Shown here: piece by piece, positions 37,320 through 46,840 of the stretch | Position numbering within the stretch: the stretch's first letter is position 1 | Layout: every line of letters starts with the position of its first letter | DNA from: Bradyrhizobium vignae | GTDB taxonomy: Bacteria; Pseudomonadota; Alphaproteobacteria; Rhizobiales; Xanthobacteraceae | Length of the DNA stretch: 64,000 nt | NCBI RefSeq assembly: GCF_004114425.1 | Contig: NZ_RDQF01000028.1 | Location: 22,246 to 86,245 of the forward strand | Direction of reading: 5' to 3' | Position numbers and translations under genes: made by a program | Notes under the pieces: model-generated | The model's input: only the letters and a program-made list of their open reading frames with translations | What the model was told of the DNA's origin: nothing | Database searches by the model: none

Positions 37320-39995
37320 ATGTCGAACGAAGAACTCAATCAAAGAAACTATCTCGCGACGGGTAAACTCAAGGGGACGAAGTTCGGCGATTTTGAAGAG
37401 CTGAATATTGGTGCGACCAGCGTCCGGGAATTGAAGGCGGCCGGTGTCGAGGTCATTGTTCCTTCCTCAATCAAATTCCCATTTGCCGCGTACAAGCCGC
37501 TAAAGACACCGGGGGCTGCCAAGCCGGATCGCGTGTTCCTTCGGCGCCATGATGGGAAGCCCCATGCCGTCGCGACGGCGGAGCATAAAGCACCCAGGAA
37601 GCTCCGTTCCGAAAAGGAGCTACTCAAGGCGGCCGAACAGGGGCTGTTCGCCGCGGCCTCTCTAGGTGCTGCTGTCGCAGTCACGTCGAATGGCCAGCGC
37701 TGGTGCTATCTCGACGTAAAAAAGTCCCTCGATAAGGGCGAGATTGTCTGGCTCACCGACAAGCGCGACTTTGGCCCTGGCGTACTCGCGAACCTTTTAG
37801 CCGGCGATGCTGGGGTGTTGAAGGACCCGGCGCCGCTCGCCGAGACCGTCTGGCAAACCATATGGCACGCCACTAAGGAGGAGCCGAAGCAATGTCTTCT
37901 CACCTTCGTCGAGATTTTCGTGCTCAAGTTTCTGTCGGACAATCTTCCGCTCAAGACTCTGCCGGAGGCGTACCGTTTCTATCCACTGTTGGAAGAACCC
38001 AAGAAATTCCAGGAGCGGCACGGGACTACGGCAATCGAATACTACGTCACGAAGATTAGGCCGTTCATCAAGAGCATCTTCCCGGACAATTCAGTCGCGG
38101 TTGACGAGAAGGTAGCTGGGACGTTCGGCCTAAGCACGGTCGTCTCCAAAACATCAATCATCAACGGCTTCGCCTTTCTACGCTCCTCCACGGTTACGCT
38201 GTCAGGGTTCAATCGAACGTTCCTAGATATTCTTGATGAGTTCCAGAAATTCGGCCCGCTGACCACTATCGATCCAGAGTTCAAGCTGCGCCTTTACGAA
38301 ACGTTTCTGCGCCGTAGCGCTCGGCAGCAAAAGCTCGGTCAATTCTTCACGCCGCGAAATGTTGTTCGTCAGATGATCCGAATGGCGAGGCTTGATCAAC
38401 TTCCTGATGGCGCGGTGGTCCTCGATCCTGCGGCTGGCGTGGGCGGATTTGTTCTTGAGCCTCCGCTTATCGTTCCGGCGCTTGCTGGCAACGTGACCTT
38501 TGCAAAGGGCAAACCCAAGCGCCGCATACGTTTCATTGGGGTCGATGTCGACGCCAGTACACACATCCTCGCCAAAGCGAACACGTTGATCCATTTCGCC
38601 GAAGCCGTACGTGACCCGACGACTACTGTTGCTGCCCTGAACCAGCTCATGGCAGAGACATTCGTACTGATGAATACGAACGAGACGCTTGGCGCATTGG
38701 AGAACCCGCCCGAAGCGAAGGTCGATGTGATCCTCACAAACCCGCCCTACGTCACCAAAGGCAGCGGAGTCTATAAGGAAGAGGTTCGAGAGGCAGGCAC
38801 GGGCGAGAACAACGTCGACCTAAGAGACTACTACGACCGCTCAGGCCTAGGCGTTGAAGCTCTGTTTCTCCGCTACATTTCAGGCGCATTGAAGCCGGGC
38901 GGCCGTGCGTTTGTCATTGTGCCCTTGGGGCTGCTCAACCGCACTGATCCAGGACCCAAAAAGCGCATCTTGGATGAATGTAATCTGATTGCTTCGATTG
39001 CTTTGCCTAGAAACACATTCTTCAACACAGCGCAGCTCACGTACATCCTCGCCCTGGAGAAGCGCCATACTGCCGCCGATGAGCGCCCAGATGTGTTCTG
39101 CGGCATCGCTCGAACGATTGGCGAAACGTTGAGCTGGGAGCGGGTTCCGACCCCAAACGAAAACGATCTGGCGGATATCGCGGGAATGTTCGTTGCACAC
39201 GCGGAGGGAAAACCCGGTGCGGTCCAAGGTTCGCAGGTTGCCAAGGTAGTCCCTGCCGCTGAGTTTACGGAAAATGATCGTTGGGACGTCGGGCGGTTCT
39301 GGACCGAGGAAGAGCTGGTCGCCCTTGGTCACAAGGAGAGCGCCGTAACGCGGGTCGATTTCATTGATGAGACGCGGTCGGAAATCGAGGAGATAAGCAC
39401 GGAGCTTGCTGCCGCGAAGAAAGAGCTCGAAGCCCTAACGTCCGGCGACATGCGCACGATCAGCATGAATGACACGGCGTATTTCGCAGTCCGCTCCGGG
39501 ACGCGGGTGACGGGAAAGGAAATCCGCGAGCATCCTGGCAAGCTGCCCATCTATAGCTGCTTCAAGACTGAGCGCGAGGTTAAGGGCTTGGTCGATGAGA
39601 AGTTCTTCGGGCAGGTAAAGAAAGGCGACGTTGAAAAGAAGCCGATTGTCACAGTGAATGCTAACGGCGCGAGCGTTGGCAAAGTGTTTGTTCGCCGCGA
39701 CCGGTGCGGGATCACCGATGATGTCATCATCGTCGACGTGAAAGACCCCGGCATTGATCTCGATTACTTGGCCGTTGCGCTGCGCGCCGCTGTCTATAAG
39801 GGAGGCTTTTTGTACGAAGCAAAGCTGTTCACGACTCGGGTCCGGGAACTTGAGGTCGAAGTGCCTGTCGATGGAAACGATGAACTCGATGTGGCGCAAC
39901 AACAGGCCATTGCCAGCGCCGTGCGGAGGTTCGATGCGTTGCGAACGCGACTGCAAGACCTTGGGCAGCGAAGCGCCGACGTTCGCGCAGTTTGA
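37320..39995 (+). CDS. Single-polypeptide restriction-modification enzyme (type IIG / fused R-M-S)
   Basis: 891 residues from ATG 37320, after a GGGGCGGCGGA stretch; the frame is open from 37293. The N-terminal 170 residues resemble the HsdR_N nuclease region, with KPDRVFLRRHDGKPHAVATA and then the EHK of AEHKAPRKL giving a PD...ExK motif. The middle is an N6-adenine methyltransferase: LGQFFTPRNVVRQMIRMA, SAM motif VLDPAAGVGGF, and catalytic NPPY in ILTNPPYVTKGSG. The C-terminal 180 residues (HPGKLPIYSCFKTEREVKG, VTVNANGASVGKVFVRRDRC) are one type-I-like target-recognition domain. No separate hsdR or hsdS is next to it. Confidence 0.85.
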   Translation: MSNEELNQRNYLATGKLKGTKFGDFEELNIGATSVRELKAAGVEVIVPSSIKFPFAAYKPLKTPGAAKPDRVFLRRHDGKPHAVATAEHKAPRKLRSEKELLKAAEQGLFAAASLGAAVAVTSNGQRWCYLDVKKSLDKGEIVWLTDKRDFGPGVLANLLAGDAGVLKDPAPLAETVWQTIWHATKEEPKQCLLTFVEIFVLKFLSDNLPLKTLPEAYRFYPLLEEPKKFQERHGTTAIEYYVTKIRPFIKSIFPDNSVAVDEKVAGTFGLSTVVSKTSIINGFAFLRSSTVTLSGFNRTFLDILDEFQKFGPLTTIDPEFKLRLYETFLRRSARQQKLGQFFTPRNVVRQMIRMARLDQLPDGAVVLDPAAGVGGFVLEPPLIVPALAGNVTFAKGKPKRRIRFIGVDVDASTHILAKANTLIHFAEAVRDPTTTVAALNQLMAETFVLMNTNETLGALENPPEAKVDVILTNPPYVTKGSGVYKEEVREAGTGENNVDLRDYYDRSGLGVEALFLRYISGALKPGGRAFVIVPLGLLNRTDPGPKKRILDECNLIASIALPRNTFFNTAQLTYILALEKRHTAADERPDVFCGIARTIGETLSWERVPTPNENDLADIAGMFVAHAEGKPGAVQGSQVAKVVPAAEFTENDRWDVGRFWTEEELVALGHKESAVTRVDFIDETRSEIEEISTELAAAKKELEALTSGDMRTISMNDTAYFAVRSGTRVTGKEIREHPGKLPIYSCFKTEREVKGLVDEKFFGQVKKGDVEKKPIVTVNANGASVGKVFVRRDRCGITDDVIIVDVKDPGIDLDYLAVALRAAVYKGGFLYEAKLFTTRVRELEVEVPVDGNDELDVAQQQAIASAVRRFDALRTRLQDLGQRSADVRAV

Positions 39996-40030
39996 GCGCG
40001 GAAGGTGTTACCGACGTTGAAACAAATACA

Positions 40031-40323
40031 AAGGTAGCTAGAACAGCAATCATGCGCGCGAATTAAGTAAAGCCAGTGAGTTAGCCCCGCGGCGTTGGTT
40101 CCCGGCTGACTGTCGGTGTTCAGGTCGATTCCGAGCGTGGCGAGCCTTTTTGCACCGTGTTCCGAGGCTGGGGAATCTCCAGGTGGCCCATCTCGCTGCG
40201 AGATCCACTCCTAGGTGGTCCCAGCGTCTGAGCGAGTTGCTTCTGGGGCAGCTCCCGCCGATGGCGGCTTTCACGGAGCGCCAGTCCTAAGTCGCTGACT
40301 GTCTTCAAAATCATGCCGGTCAT
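40031..40323 (-). pseudogene. HipB-like HTH regulator remnant
   Basis: From ATG 40323 the frame reads LKTVSDLGLALRESRHRREL and PQKQLAQTLG, matching a HipB-type helix-turn-helix. After frameshifts, LGIDLNTDSQPGTNAAGLTH in another frame matches the usual HipB tail. The recognition helix is lost. Between here and the IS66 element (40324-40515) only AT-rich DNA without a gene was seen. Confidence 0.55.
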
Positions 40324-40515
40324 CCCGTATGAGATTTAAGCCATTTCGGGTGGATATGATTTTTGCAGGCGTAAAATTTGCCGAACGCATTCCAGATAAT
40401 TTTACGAATTTGGCCGCTTTAAGGTTACCTGGCCAATTCAACAATCATGCTGAATGTTTCCATATTTAAGCCCGCCGCGCGGTGAACACACCGCTCCGAA
40501 ACGGGGAGTGATTTG

Positions 40516-40523
40516 CAATGGAC
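40516..40523. repeat. IS66 target-site duplication, left copy
   Basis: CAATGGAC, identical to 43058-43065. Eight base pairs is the usual duplication size for IS66 family elements. Confidence 0.9.
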
Positions 40524-40566
40524 GTAAGCGCTAAGCCGGCACCCTCGGTTCGACGTTAGATTAGAT

Positions 40567-41031
40567 GTGCGAAGAAGCCTCCGGGTTGAGCGGAGGTTTG
40601 GGATGGGATTGGACGGCAAAAGGGACGCCCATTTGGACAGCTCATCAGTTGGGTCAGGAGCAGTCAGCCGGCTTGAGGTGCTTGAGGGACCGTCCGGGCG
40701 TCGCGTGCGTTCGGAGGCCGAGCGGGCTCGGATCGTCGCCGAAAGTCTGCTGCCCGGCGCTCAGGTGGCGGAGGTGGCGCGCAAGCACGGGGCGACGCGC
40801 TGGCAGATTTACGATTGGCGGCGACGCTTCCGACAGCGCGGCGAATTGCCGTCGAGCGAGGCTCCGCAGCCGCGGTTCGCGCCGCTCGTTGTGGAGGGGC
40901 CGTTTGAGGAGCGTCACGTTCCGACAGTCAAGCTCGAGATTGCGATTGGCGACGTCGTCGTGCGGACGGACGCGGCGATAGATGGGGAGCAGCTATCTCG
41001 AGTGATCCGCGCGGTGCGGGCGTCACGATGA
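40567..41031 (+). CDS. tnpA: IS66 TnpA
   Basis: 154 residues. The helix-turn-helix region AERARIVAESLLPGAQVAEV and ARKHGATRWQIYDWRRRFRQ is typical of IS66 Orf1. Its end overlaps the TnpB start by 4 bp. Confidence 0.85.
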   Translation: MRRSLRVERRFGMGLDGKRDAHLDSSSVGSGAVSRLEVLEGPSGRRVRSEAERARIVAESLLPGAQVAEVARKHGATRWQIYDWRRRFRQRGELPSSEAPQPRFAPLVVEGPFEERHVPTVKLEIAIGDVVVRTDAAIDGEQLSRVIRAVRASR

Positions 41032-41379
41032 TTGTCCCCGGCGCCGAGCTGAAGATTTACGTCGCGACGCGGCCCGTCGACTTCCGCTGTGGGCACGATG
41101 GGCTTGCTGCGAAGGTGCAGCAGATGCTTGGTCTCGATCCGTTCAGCGGTGCAGCCTTTGTGTTCCGGTCGAAACGAGCGGACCGGATCAAGATTTTGGT
41201 GTGGGATCGAACGGGCTTGGTGCTGGTGCACAAGCGCCTTGAGGGCTGCAAGTTCGTATGGCCAAAGATTGCGGACGGCGTGATGCGGATATCGCCGGCG
41301 AGTTTGCCGCGCTGTTCGAGGGCCTGGATTGGCGGTTGGTACGGCCGGAGGAAGCGCGGCGTCCACAGGTCGCTGGATA
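41028..41379 (+). pseudogene. tnpB: IS66 TnpB, frameshifted
   Basis: The first 90 codons are a normal IS66 Orf2 (GAELKIYVATRPVDFRCGHD, FVFRSKRADRIKILVWDRTG, KFVWPKIADGVMRISPA). Near 41300 one base is missing; restoring it gives FAALFEGLDWRLVRPEEARR and a stop at 41379. As it stands, the frame continues without a stop into tnpC, making a 669-codon TnpB-TnpC reading frame. Confidence 0.75.
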
Positions 41380-41432
41380 AGTGCGGCAGAATGACTCTGT
41401 GCCGAGTTTGGCATGGCGCCGGCAGCGCAGAT

Positions 41433-43037
41433 GTGCTCGACATGGCGCATGAGCGCGCGACGCTTCGCGACGAGAATGAACGCCTGAAGGCGCTTTTAGC
41501 GCAAACGCAGGCAGCATTGAGCGAACATCAAGCGGCGCTGGCCACGTCGGAAGAAGCGCGGCGCCGGTTGGAGGTCATTCTCGGCGAACTACGCCGAGAG
41601 AAGTTCGGAGCGAAGTCCGAGAAGCTGCGGCCAGATCAATACCATTTACCGCTCGAAGACGTGGAGATCGCGCAAGGCGTCTTGGACGCGGCACAGGAGA
41701 AGGCTGCGGCGGTCATCAGGGGCCGATCGCGTGCTGGATCGGATCAGGACCGTCATCGCAATCGAAGCTGCTTGCCTGCCCATTTGCCGCGGGTGGAGCG
41801 GATCCTCGAGCCTGCGAGCACACTCTGTCCGTGCGGCTGCGGCGCGATGACGAAGATCGGCGAGGACGTCAGCAAGCGCCTTGACGTGATCCCGGCACAA
41901 TGGCGCGTGCTGGTCACGCGCCACCCGAAATACATCTGCCGCCGTTGCTCCGGCCCTGTCGTGCAGGCGCACGCGCCGGAGCATGTCGTGCCTGGCGGAC
42001 TACCGACCGAAGCGGCGATTGCGCAGGTGATCGTCTCCAAGTTTGGCGACCATACGCCGTTTTACCGTCAGGCCGAGATCTATGCGCGCCAGGGGATCCG
42101 GCTTGATCGGGCGACACTGGGCAATTGGTCAGGCCGCGCCTGCTTCCATCTGCAGCCTGTTGCCGACCACATGCGGCGCCATCTGGCAGCGGCGGATCGC
42201 CTGTTCATGGATGAAACCACGGCGCCGGTGCTCGATCCCGGGCGTGGTCAAACCAAGAAGGGCTACTTCTGGGCGATCGTCTCCGACGACCGCGGCCATA
42301 GCGGCCCAAGTCCGCCGATCGTGCTGTTCCGATATGCTCCCGGTCGCAGCGGCGCCTTCGCTGAGCAGTTCCTGGACGGCTTCACCGGACGCTTCCTGCA
42401 ATGCGATGCCTATGACGGTTATGATCGACTGATCGAAGTCGCTCGACCGCAAGGGCCGTGGACGCTGGTACATTGCTGGAGCCATTTGCGCCGGCGCTTC
42501 GTCAAATTGGCCCGCAACAGTAAATCGCCGATCGCCGAGGCCGCCGTCCGGCAGATCGCACAGCTCTACGCCATCGAAGCCATGGTACGCGGTTCATCGC
42601 CGGATATCAGGCTGGCCGCGCGCAAGGAACACTCGCTGCCGCTCGTCCAGGCGTTGAAGCCGTGGTTCGAGAAACAGCTGTCGATGATCTCCAGCGGCTC
42701 GACGCTCGCCGAGGACATCCGCTACGCGCTCAATCATTGGCAGGGGCTGACGCGCTTCCTCGATGACGGGCGTCTCGAGCTCGACACCAATCCGGTTGAG
42801 AACGCGATCCGGCCGATCTGCCTGACCAGAAAAAACGCGCTCTTCGCCGGTCATGAGGTCGGAGCCGAAAACTGGGCCTTGCTCGCATCCATCGTGGCGA
42901 CTTGTAAGCTCAACGACGTCAACCCGGTCGCCTACATCGCCGAAACGCTCACGGCGATCATTGCCGGCCATCCCCAAAGCGAAATCGACGACCTCATGCC
43001 GTGGCGATTCCGCAAAACGTCAAGCCAGCCTCAATAG
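41433..43037 (+). CDS. tnpC: IS66 TnpC transposase
   Basis: About 534 residues from GTG 41433 (or ATG 41442). An N-terminal leucine-zipper-like coiled coil (ATLRDENERLKALLAQTQAA) is followed by a zinc-finger region (PCGCGAMTKIGEDVSKRLD, CRRCSGPVV). The DDE core has LFMDETTAPVLDPGRG (D), LQCDAYDGYDRL (D) and LDTNPVENAIRPICL (E). All catalytic residues are present, so this protein may be active if expressed from its own start rather than as the TnpB fusion. Confidence 0.85.
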   Translation: MLDMAHERATLRDENERLKALLAQTQAALSEHQAALATSEEARRRLEVILGELRREKFGAKSEKLRPDQYHLPLEDVEIAQGVLDAAQEKAAAVIRGRSRAGSDQDRHRNRSCLPAHLPRVERILEPASTLCPCGCGAMTKIGEDVSKRLDVIPAQWRVLVTRHPKYICRRCSGPVVQAHAPEHVVPGGLPTEAAIAQVIVSKFGDHTPFYRQAEIYARQGIRLDRATLGNWSGRACFHLQPVADHMRRHLAAADRLFMDETTAPVLDPGRGQTKKGYFWAIVSDDRGHSGPSPPIVLFRYAPGRSGAFAEQFLDGFTGRFLQCDAYDGYDRLIEVARPQGPWTLVHCWSHLRRRFVKLARNSKSPIAEAAVRQIAQLYAIEAMVRGSSPDIRLAARKEHSLPLVQALKPWFEKQLSMISSGSTLAEDIRYALNHWQGLTRFLDDGRLELDTNPVENAIRPICLTRKNALFAGHEVGAENWALLASIVATCKLNDVNPVAYIAETLTAIIAGHPQSEIDDLMPWRFRKTSSQPQ

Positions 43038-43057
43038 GGCCACGGCTAAGCGCTTAC

Positions 43058-43065
43058 CAATGGAC
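43058..43065. repeat. IS66 target-site duplication, right copy
   Basis: CAATGGAC. This copy contains the ATG (43060) of the interrupted EAL gene. Confidence 0.9.
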
Positions 43066-43945
43066 AATGTGATTGGTGAGATCTCCGAACCGAGGCTGAA
43101 GACTTTCGGACGGCGCAAGAGGACGCCGCGCGTACGCCGCTGCATGGGGCGCTGGCTCGAGCTCTGGTATCGGTCGAAAATCGACGCGCGCTCGCTGGTT
43201 CGCCGTGGTGCCGAGGCGAAGGTGCGTGTGCGACACCCGACGTGGGGCGTGGTACAGCCAGCTTTTTTTTGTTCCGGAGCAGCGCGATCCATATTTCTGC
43301 GACTTGTCCGAGTTTGTGGTCGAGCGCGCCCTGCAGGACTGGCATTATCTCTTGGAACGGCAGAGCGCGGTCGATCTATCGATCAACCTGCCGGCGCCAT
43401 ATTTGAGAAAGCCGCAGGCCGTCCGCGACCTCTGCCGCGCCAGCGATGAGGCGATCCAGGCCCTCGATTTTTTGGCCGAGATGGCTCGCGAGATGAGCTT
43501 CCACAATATCGGCCTATCGATCGACAATCTCGGCGCCAACTGGCCGGAACTGATGGGACTGGACAGGATTCCCTTCATCAAGCTGAAAGCCGACCGGCAA
43601 TTCGTCGCTGGCTGCGGCAATGACCGGCTGAAACGCACGGTGTGCCGTCACATCGTCGAGCTCGCTCAGGGCTACGGCGCGCGCGCCGTCGCGGAAGGCA
43701 TCGAGAGCGGGGCTGATCTGGCTACCGTCAACGAGTTCGGTTTTGACCCCGTCCAGGGTCATCTGGTTCGGCAAGCCGATGCCGCTGAAGAAGTTTGCCA
43801 AAAGCGCTTTGACACCGACCGTGATGGAGCTGGAGTGAGGCACAAAGGCTCACACATAGCGCCGCGCGAAGAACACGCAAGCGGCCAACAGCGTTGCCGC
43901 GGCGACTATGCCCCAACCAACTGGTCCGCGCCGTCCGCTGTGTGA
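43060..43945 (+). pseudogene. EAL-domain (c-di-GMP phosphodiesterase) gene, disrupted
   Basis: From ATG 43060 the frame reads MDNVIGEISEPRLKTF ... GRWLELWYRSKIDARSLV, the start of an EAL domain. A run of T at about 43264-43272 shifts the frame, and the domain continues as VPEQRDPYFCDLSEFVVERA, SAVDLSINLPAPYLRKPQAV, FIKLKADRQFV and ARAVAEGIESGADLATVNEF. The EAL signature is replaced by RGAEAKVR, and its tail decays. The IS66 copy sits exactly at its start codon. Lost features: ribosome site, reading frame, and probably catalytic Glu context. Confidence 0.75.
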
Positions 43946-44178
43946 AGACACGCGATTATCTGATACTCGCACGCATTTGCGACAAAGGTATGTAAACATC
44001 AGTTGGGCCGATTGCCTACAATTGAACGCGTATCCCCGTATCGTTATCTACGTATTGAGGATACGTCATGTTATCTAGCTCTCCCGAACTGAGATCATGC
44101 GTTCATATGGAATTGGGCGGCGCCCTTGTGGAAAAGCTTCAGTTGGTACTACGGCTTTCAGTCTGGAGCCGGTGACAA

Positions 44179-44519
44179 CCTAAAGCGGGATGGAGTTAGT
44201 CTGAATGTCTGAATCGATTTGGGAATTTCCAGTCAGAGCGTTTCTGATTCAACATGCTGGCTGGATAGAGGCCGGCATGGATGGCCAAGCCATATAGTCT
44301 GGATCTTGGCAAGCGCGTGGTAGTCGCAATTGAGGGCGGGATGTCCCGCAATCGGGCCGCCAAACAGTTTAGTGGCCAGCAGCACGGCGGTTGGCTGGAT
44401 CAAGCGGGTCGACGAGACTGGCAGCGTTGAGCCCAGCCAGATCGGTGAGTACCAGACAAGGCGATCTCGGGCGAGTCTTGCATCGGCGTCTTATCCGTGG
44501 CGCCAGCCAAACGCATAGC
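44179..44519 (+). mobile_element. IS630 family remnant, 5' part
   Basis: Begins with the terminal repeat CCTAAAGCGGGATGGAGTTA (44179-44198), nearly the same as the ends of the IS630 copy at 49769-50814. From ATG 44280 the transposase start MAKPYSLDLGKRVVVAIEGG is readable, followed by MSRNRAAKQF. Frame is lost soon after, and homology ends near 44480. The right end is missing. Confidence 0.75.
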
Positions 44520-45479
44520 AAAAGAAATCCGGGCTTAGGATCTGTAGTGCAGCGTGGCATTCAGTGTGCGTGTCGCTCATAGGGACGCAAAAATGGCCAG
44601 CCCAAATTTGCGGCTTCAGTCCGAAAGCGCAGAGACGCCTTACTTGTCTCTTTGGCGCTCTGTACCTGTTGTGTGTGCTCAACTGCCACGAAGGGAGCAT
44701 GCAGTCCGTAAGGAGCATTTACGTCTCCAGACGGACGAAACGCAGGTCATCGCCGCAACAGCATCAATTGCTGCCGAGTTCAAGTTTCGAAAATTGAGGG
44801 ATTAAGTCCATTGTTAAGCTGCCTCGCAAGTTGCAGGCTTCGTCTTTTTCGCTTCTCCCGCTAGTCCACGCGTGGCAGCAACTGACTAGCCGATGAAACA
44901 AGTCGCGCATTGGACGACCCGAAGTCGCGAAAATATGATGATCGACCCGTTGAAGTAGTTTCTTATATAATATACATCTTCAGATAGGTCTTGCTTGAGA
45001 GACGGCGGGTCCTCTCCGCTTCGCGAGTGCATGCCGCGAACCACGTCCAATCTTCATCGTGCGCATCAGGCCGCGCAGGATGGATGAGGCACGACGCAGT
45101 CGTTGTTCGAGGATTTTCCAAGCATGAGTTCTGAGACGAGGCGAACGTTGCGCGAGCTCAAAAAGAAAGCTGGTTTCGTTTCATGGACTGGACATGGATT
45201 GCGTCTATGATCTGCACTGTTGATCAGGCTGCAAATCGATCAGGTGGCCTCATATGCGAGTGTCCTTCGATGAGAACGCCACTAGCCGCGTCGGCATGCA
45301 GAGGGGGGCGGATTCTAAGGTGCCGGTGGTGTGTATCGGAATTCAGCCGCCTAATTGAGTGGCGCGGTGAGCCACGCTCGGACAATTCGGGTGTGTAGGA
45401 TCAAGATGGTTTTGCTGGATTTGTCGCCGACGCGACCACCACCAAGTCTGTTTAGACATCCATAGAAAGAGGCTCAGTA
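44520..45479. other. About 1 kb without a recognisable gene
   Basis: Contains an AT-rich patch (TTTCTTATATAATATACATC, 44958-44977) that could be a promoter, and a 27-codon frame at 45124 (MSSETRRTLRELKKKAGFVS) with no known relative. Larger frames have no family resemblance. Confidence 0.4.
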
Positions 45480-46367
45480 ATGAGTGGAATAATGGCTGTT
45501 GAAAATGTCATTCCGCGGGCAGACATCGTGAAGCGCGCGGAGCGGCTTGGTGCCGAAATCAAGAACATTGCGCTGTCGGACGATTTGCCTGACGATGTCA
45601 TCGTAGCGTTCAAGCGACTCCTGCTAGAGCATAAGGTCATCTTCTTCCGTGACCAGGGACATCTCGACGATGCACAGCAGCAGCGTTTTGTGCTCCGGCT
45701 CGGCGCGCTGATACCGAATCCCACAATGGTGGACACAATGGACGGTTTAACAATCCGGCAGGAGCTGTCTGATCCCGCCTGCAGTCATCTCAACCAGATG
45801 AACGATGAGCGGGTCCGCGCAGCCATTTCGGTGCTGCGGCTCGCAGCGGCCCCGCCTTTTGGCGGGGACATTGCTTGGTCGAGCAGGGCGGCCGCTTATC
45901 TTGATCTTCCCGATCCCCTGCGGATGCTCGCAGATAACCTGTGGGCTGTGAGCCTCGTCGCATCTGATCTCACTGCGACAGAGAGGGCCACCGATGCCAA
46001 CAAGCGGCCTTGGTGGGGTGTATCCACTGGGACGATCTACGAAACGACACATCCGATTGTTCGTGTTCATCCCGAGACCGGCGAACGCATGCTATCGCTC
46101 GGCCGCTCCGTGAAGAACTTCGTCGGCCTGCAGCCCTACCCCAGCCAAAAATTGTTTGAACGGCTGCAATCCTATCTCACCGCGCCGCAGAACACGCTGT
46201 GCTGGAACTGGAAATCAGGCGACGTCGTAATCTGGGACAATCGCGCGACTGAGCCGTACCCGGTCAACAAAACCGGCAGTCCTCACTGGACCATGGACCA
46301 GCTTGCGATTGACGCCCGCGTACGGCACCTGAAGAGGCCAAAATCAAGGGCCGCAAAGGCCGCCTGA
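45480..46367 (+). CDS. TauD/TfdA-like protein lacking iron ligands
   Basis: 295 residues. The frame of alpha-ketoglutarate dioxygenases is clear: LLLEHKVIFFRDQGHLDDAQ near the start, LRLAAAPPFGGDIAWSSRAA in the core, HPIVRVHPETGERMLSLGRS, and WDNRATEPYPVN near the end. The ligands are not: the HxD usually found 25-28 residues before GGD is absent (QMNDERVRAAISVL in its place), and the distal His of ATQHYA is Pro (ATEPYP). It is therefore unlikely to be an active dioxygenase. The start could also be ATG 45492. It stands alone between IS remnants. Confidence 0.75.
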   Translation: MSGIMAVENVIPRADIVKRAERLGAEIKNIALSDDLPDDVIVAFKRLLLEHKVIFFRDQGHLDDAQQQRFVLRLGALIPNPTMVDTMDGLTIRQELSDPACSHLNQMNDERVRAAISVLRLAAAPPFGGDIAWSSRAAAYLDLPDPLRMLADNLWAVSLVASDLTATERATDANKRPWWGVSTGTIYETTHPIVRVHPETGERMLSLGRSVKNFVGLQPYPSQKLFERLQSYLTAPQNTLCWNWKSGDVVIWDNRATEPYPVNKTGSPHWTMDQLAIDARVRHLKRPKSRAAKAA

Positions 46368-46840
46368 CATTGTCCCGCATTTCCCGGATTTCGTAAGACG
46401 CCGGGAGACCCATGACTAAATTGCGGCCCTGCAATGTCGAGCGGAGCCGGGCCTTCGAACTTATCCCGACAGGACCGGCTGACCAGCGCGGGCAATCGGC
46501 TTCTTTTTTGTCCATAAGACTTTCCGAGAAGGCGCGAGCGGCGGTGCCATTCTCGTGCGAGAGCCGGGTACAATGGGAGCCGGCTCTTGCCTATCGGTGC
46601 CGGGCATTGGAAAGCTGGAGCGAATCGAGCTTGGCGATGGTCGAGGCGCTATTCGACCTCTAAACCTGCCTCGCACACTGATATAACTCATGAATGTGGG
46701 CGCAGGCACACCATGTCCTGATTCCGATGAGGGCCGTTCAAGGGTGTCCTTCAATTGGGACGGCGCTCACCTCGATTTTGAGAAGGCGGCGGTCGCGTGT
46801 TTGCACGGACAGAAAGGCGTTGGCGCGCTTGTCACACGTC
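46368..46840. other. No recognisable gene
   Basis: Only short frames without support were seen between the TauD-like gene and an IS630 remnant. Confidence 0.45.

Larger units (their letters stand above)
40524..43057 (+). mobile_element. IS66 family insertion sequence, 2534 bp
   Basis: The ends are inverted repeats: GTAAGCGCTAAGCCGG at 40524-40539, and the reverse complement GTAAGCGCTTAGCCGTGG at the right end (43057 inward). A perfect 8-bp target duplication flanks it. It carries tnpA, a frameshifted tnpB and tnpC in the usual IS66 order. The intact termini and duplication imply a fairly recent insertion. It separated an upstream GGGGAG ribosome site from the start codon of an EAL-domain gene. 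Confidence 0.93.

Noticed and set aside
45124..45207. 27-codon frame as a leader peptide
   Set aside because: No linked downstream gene or attenuator structure was seen.
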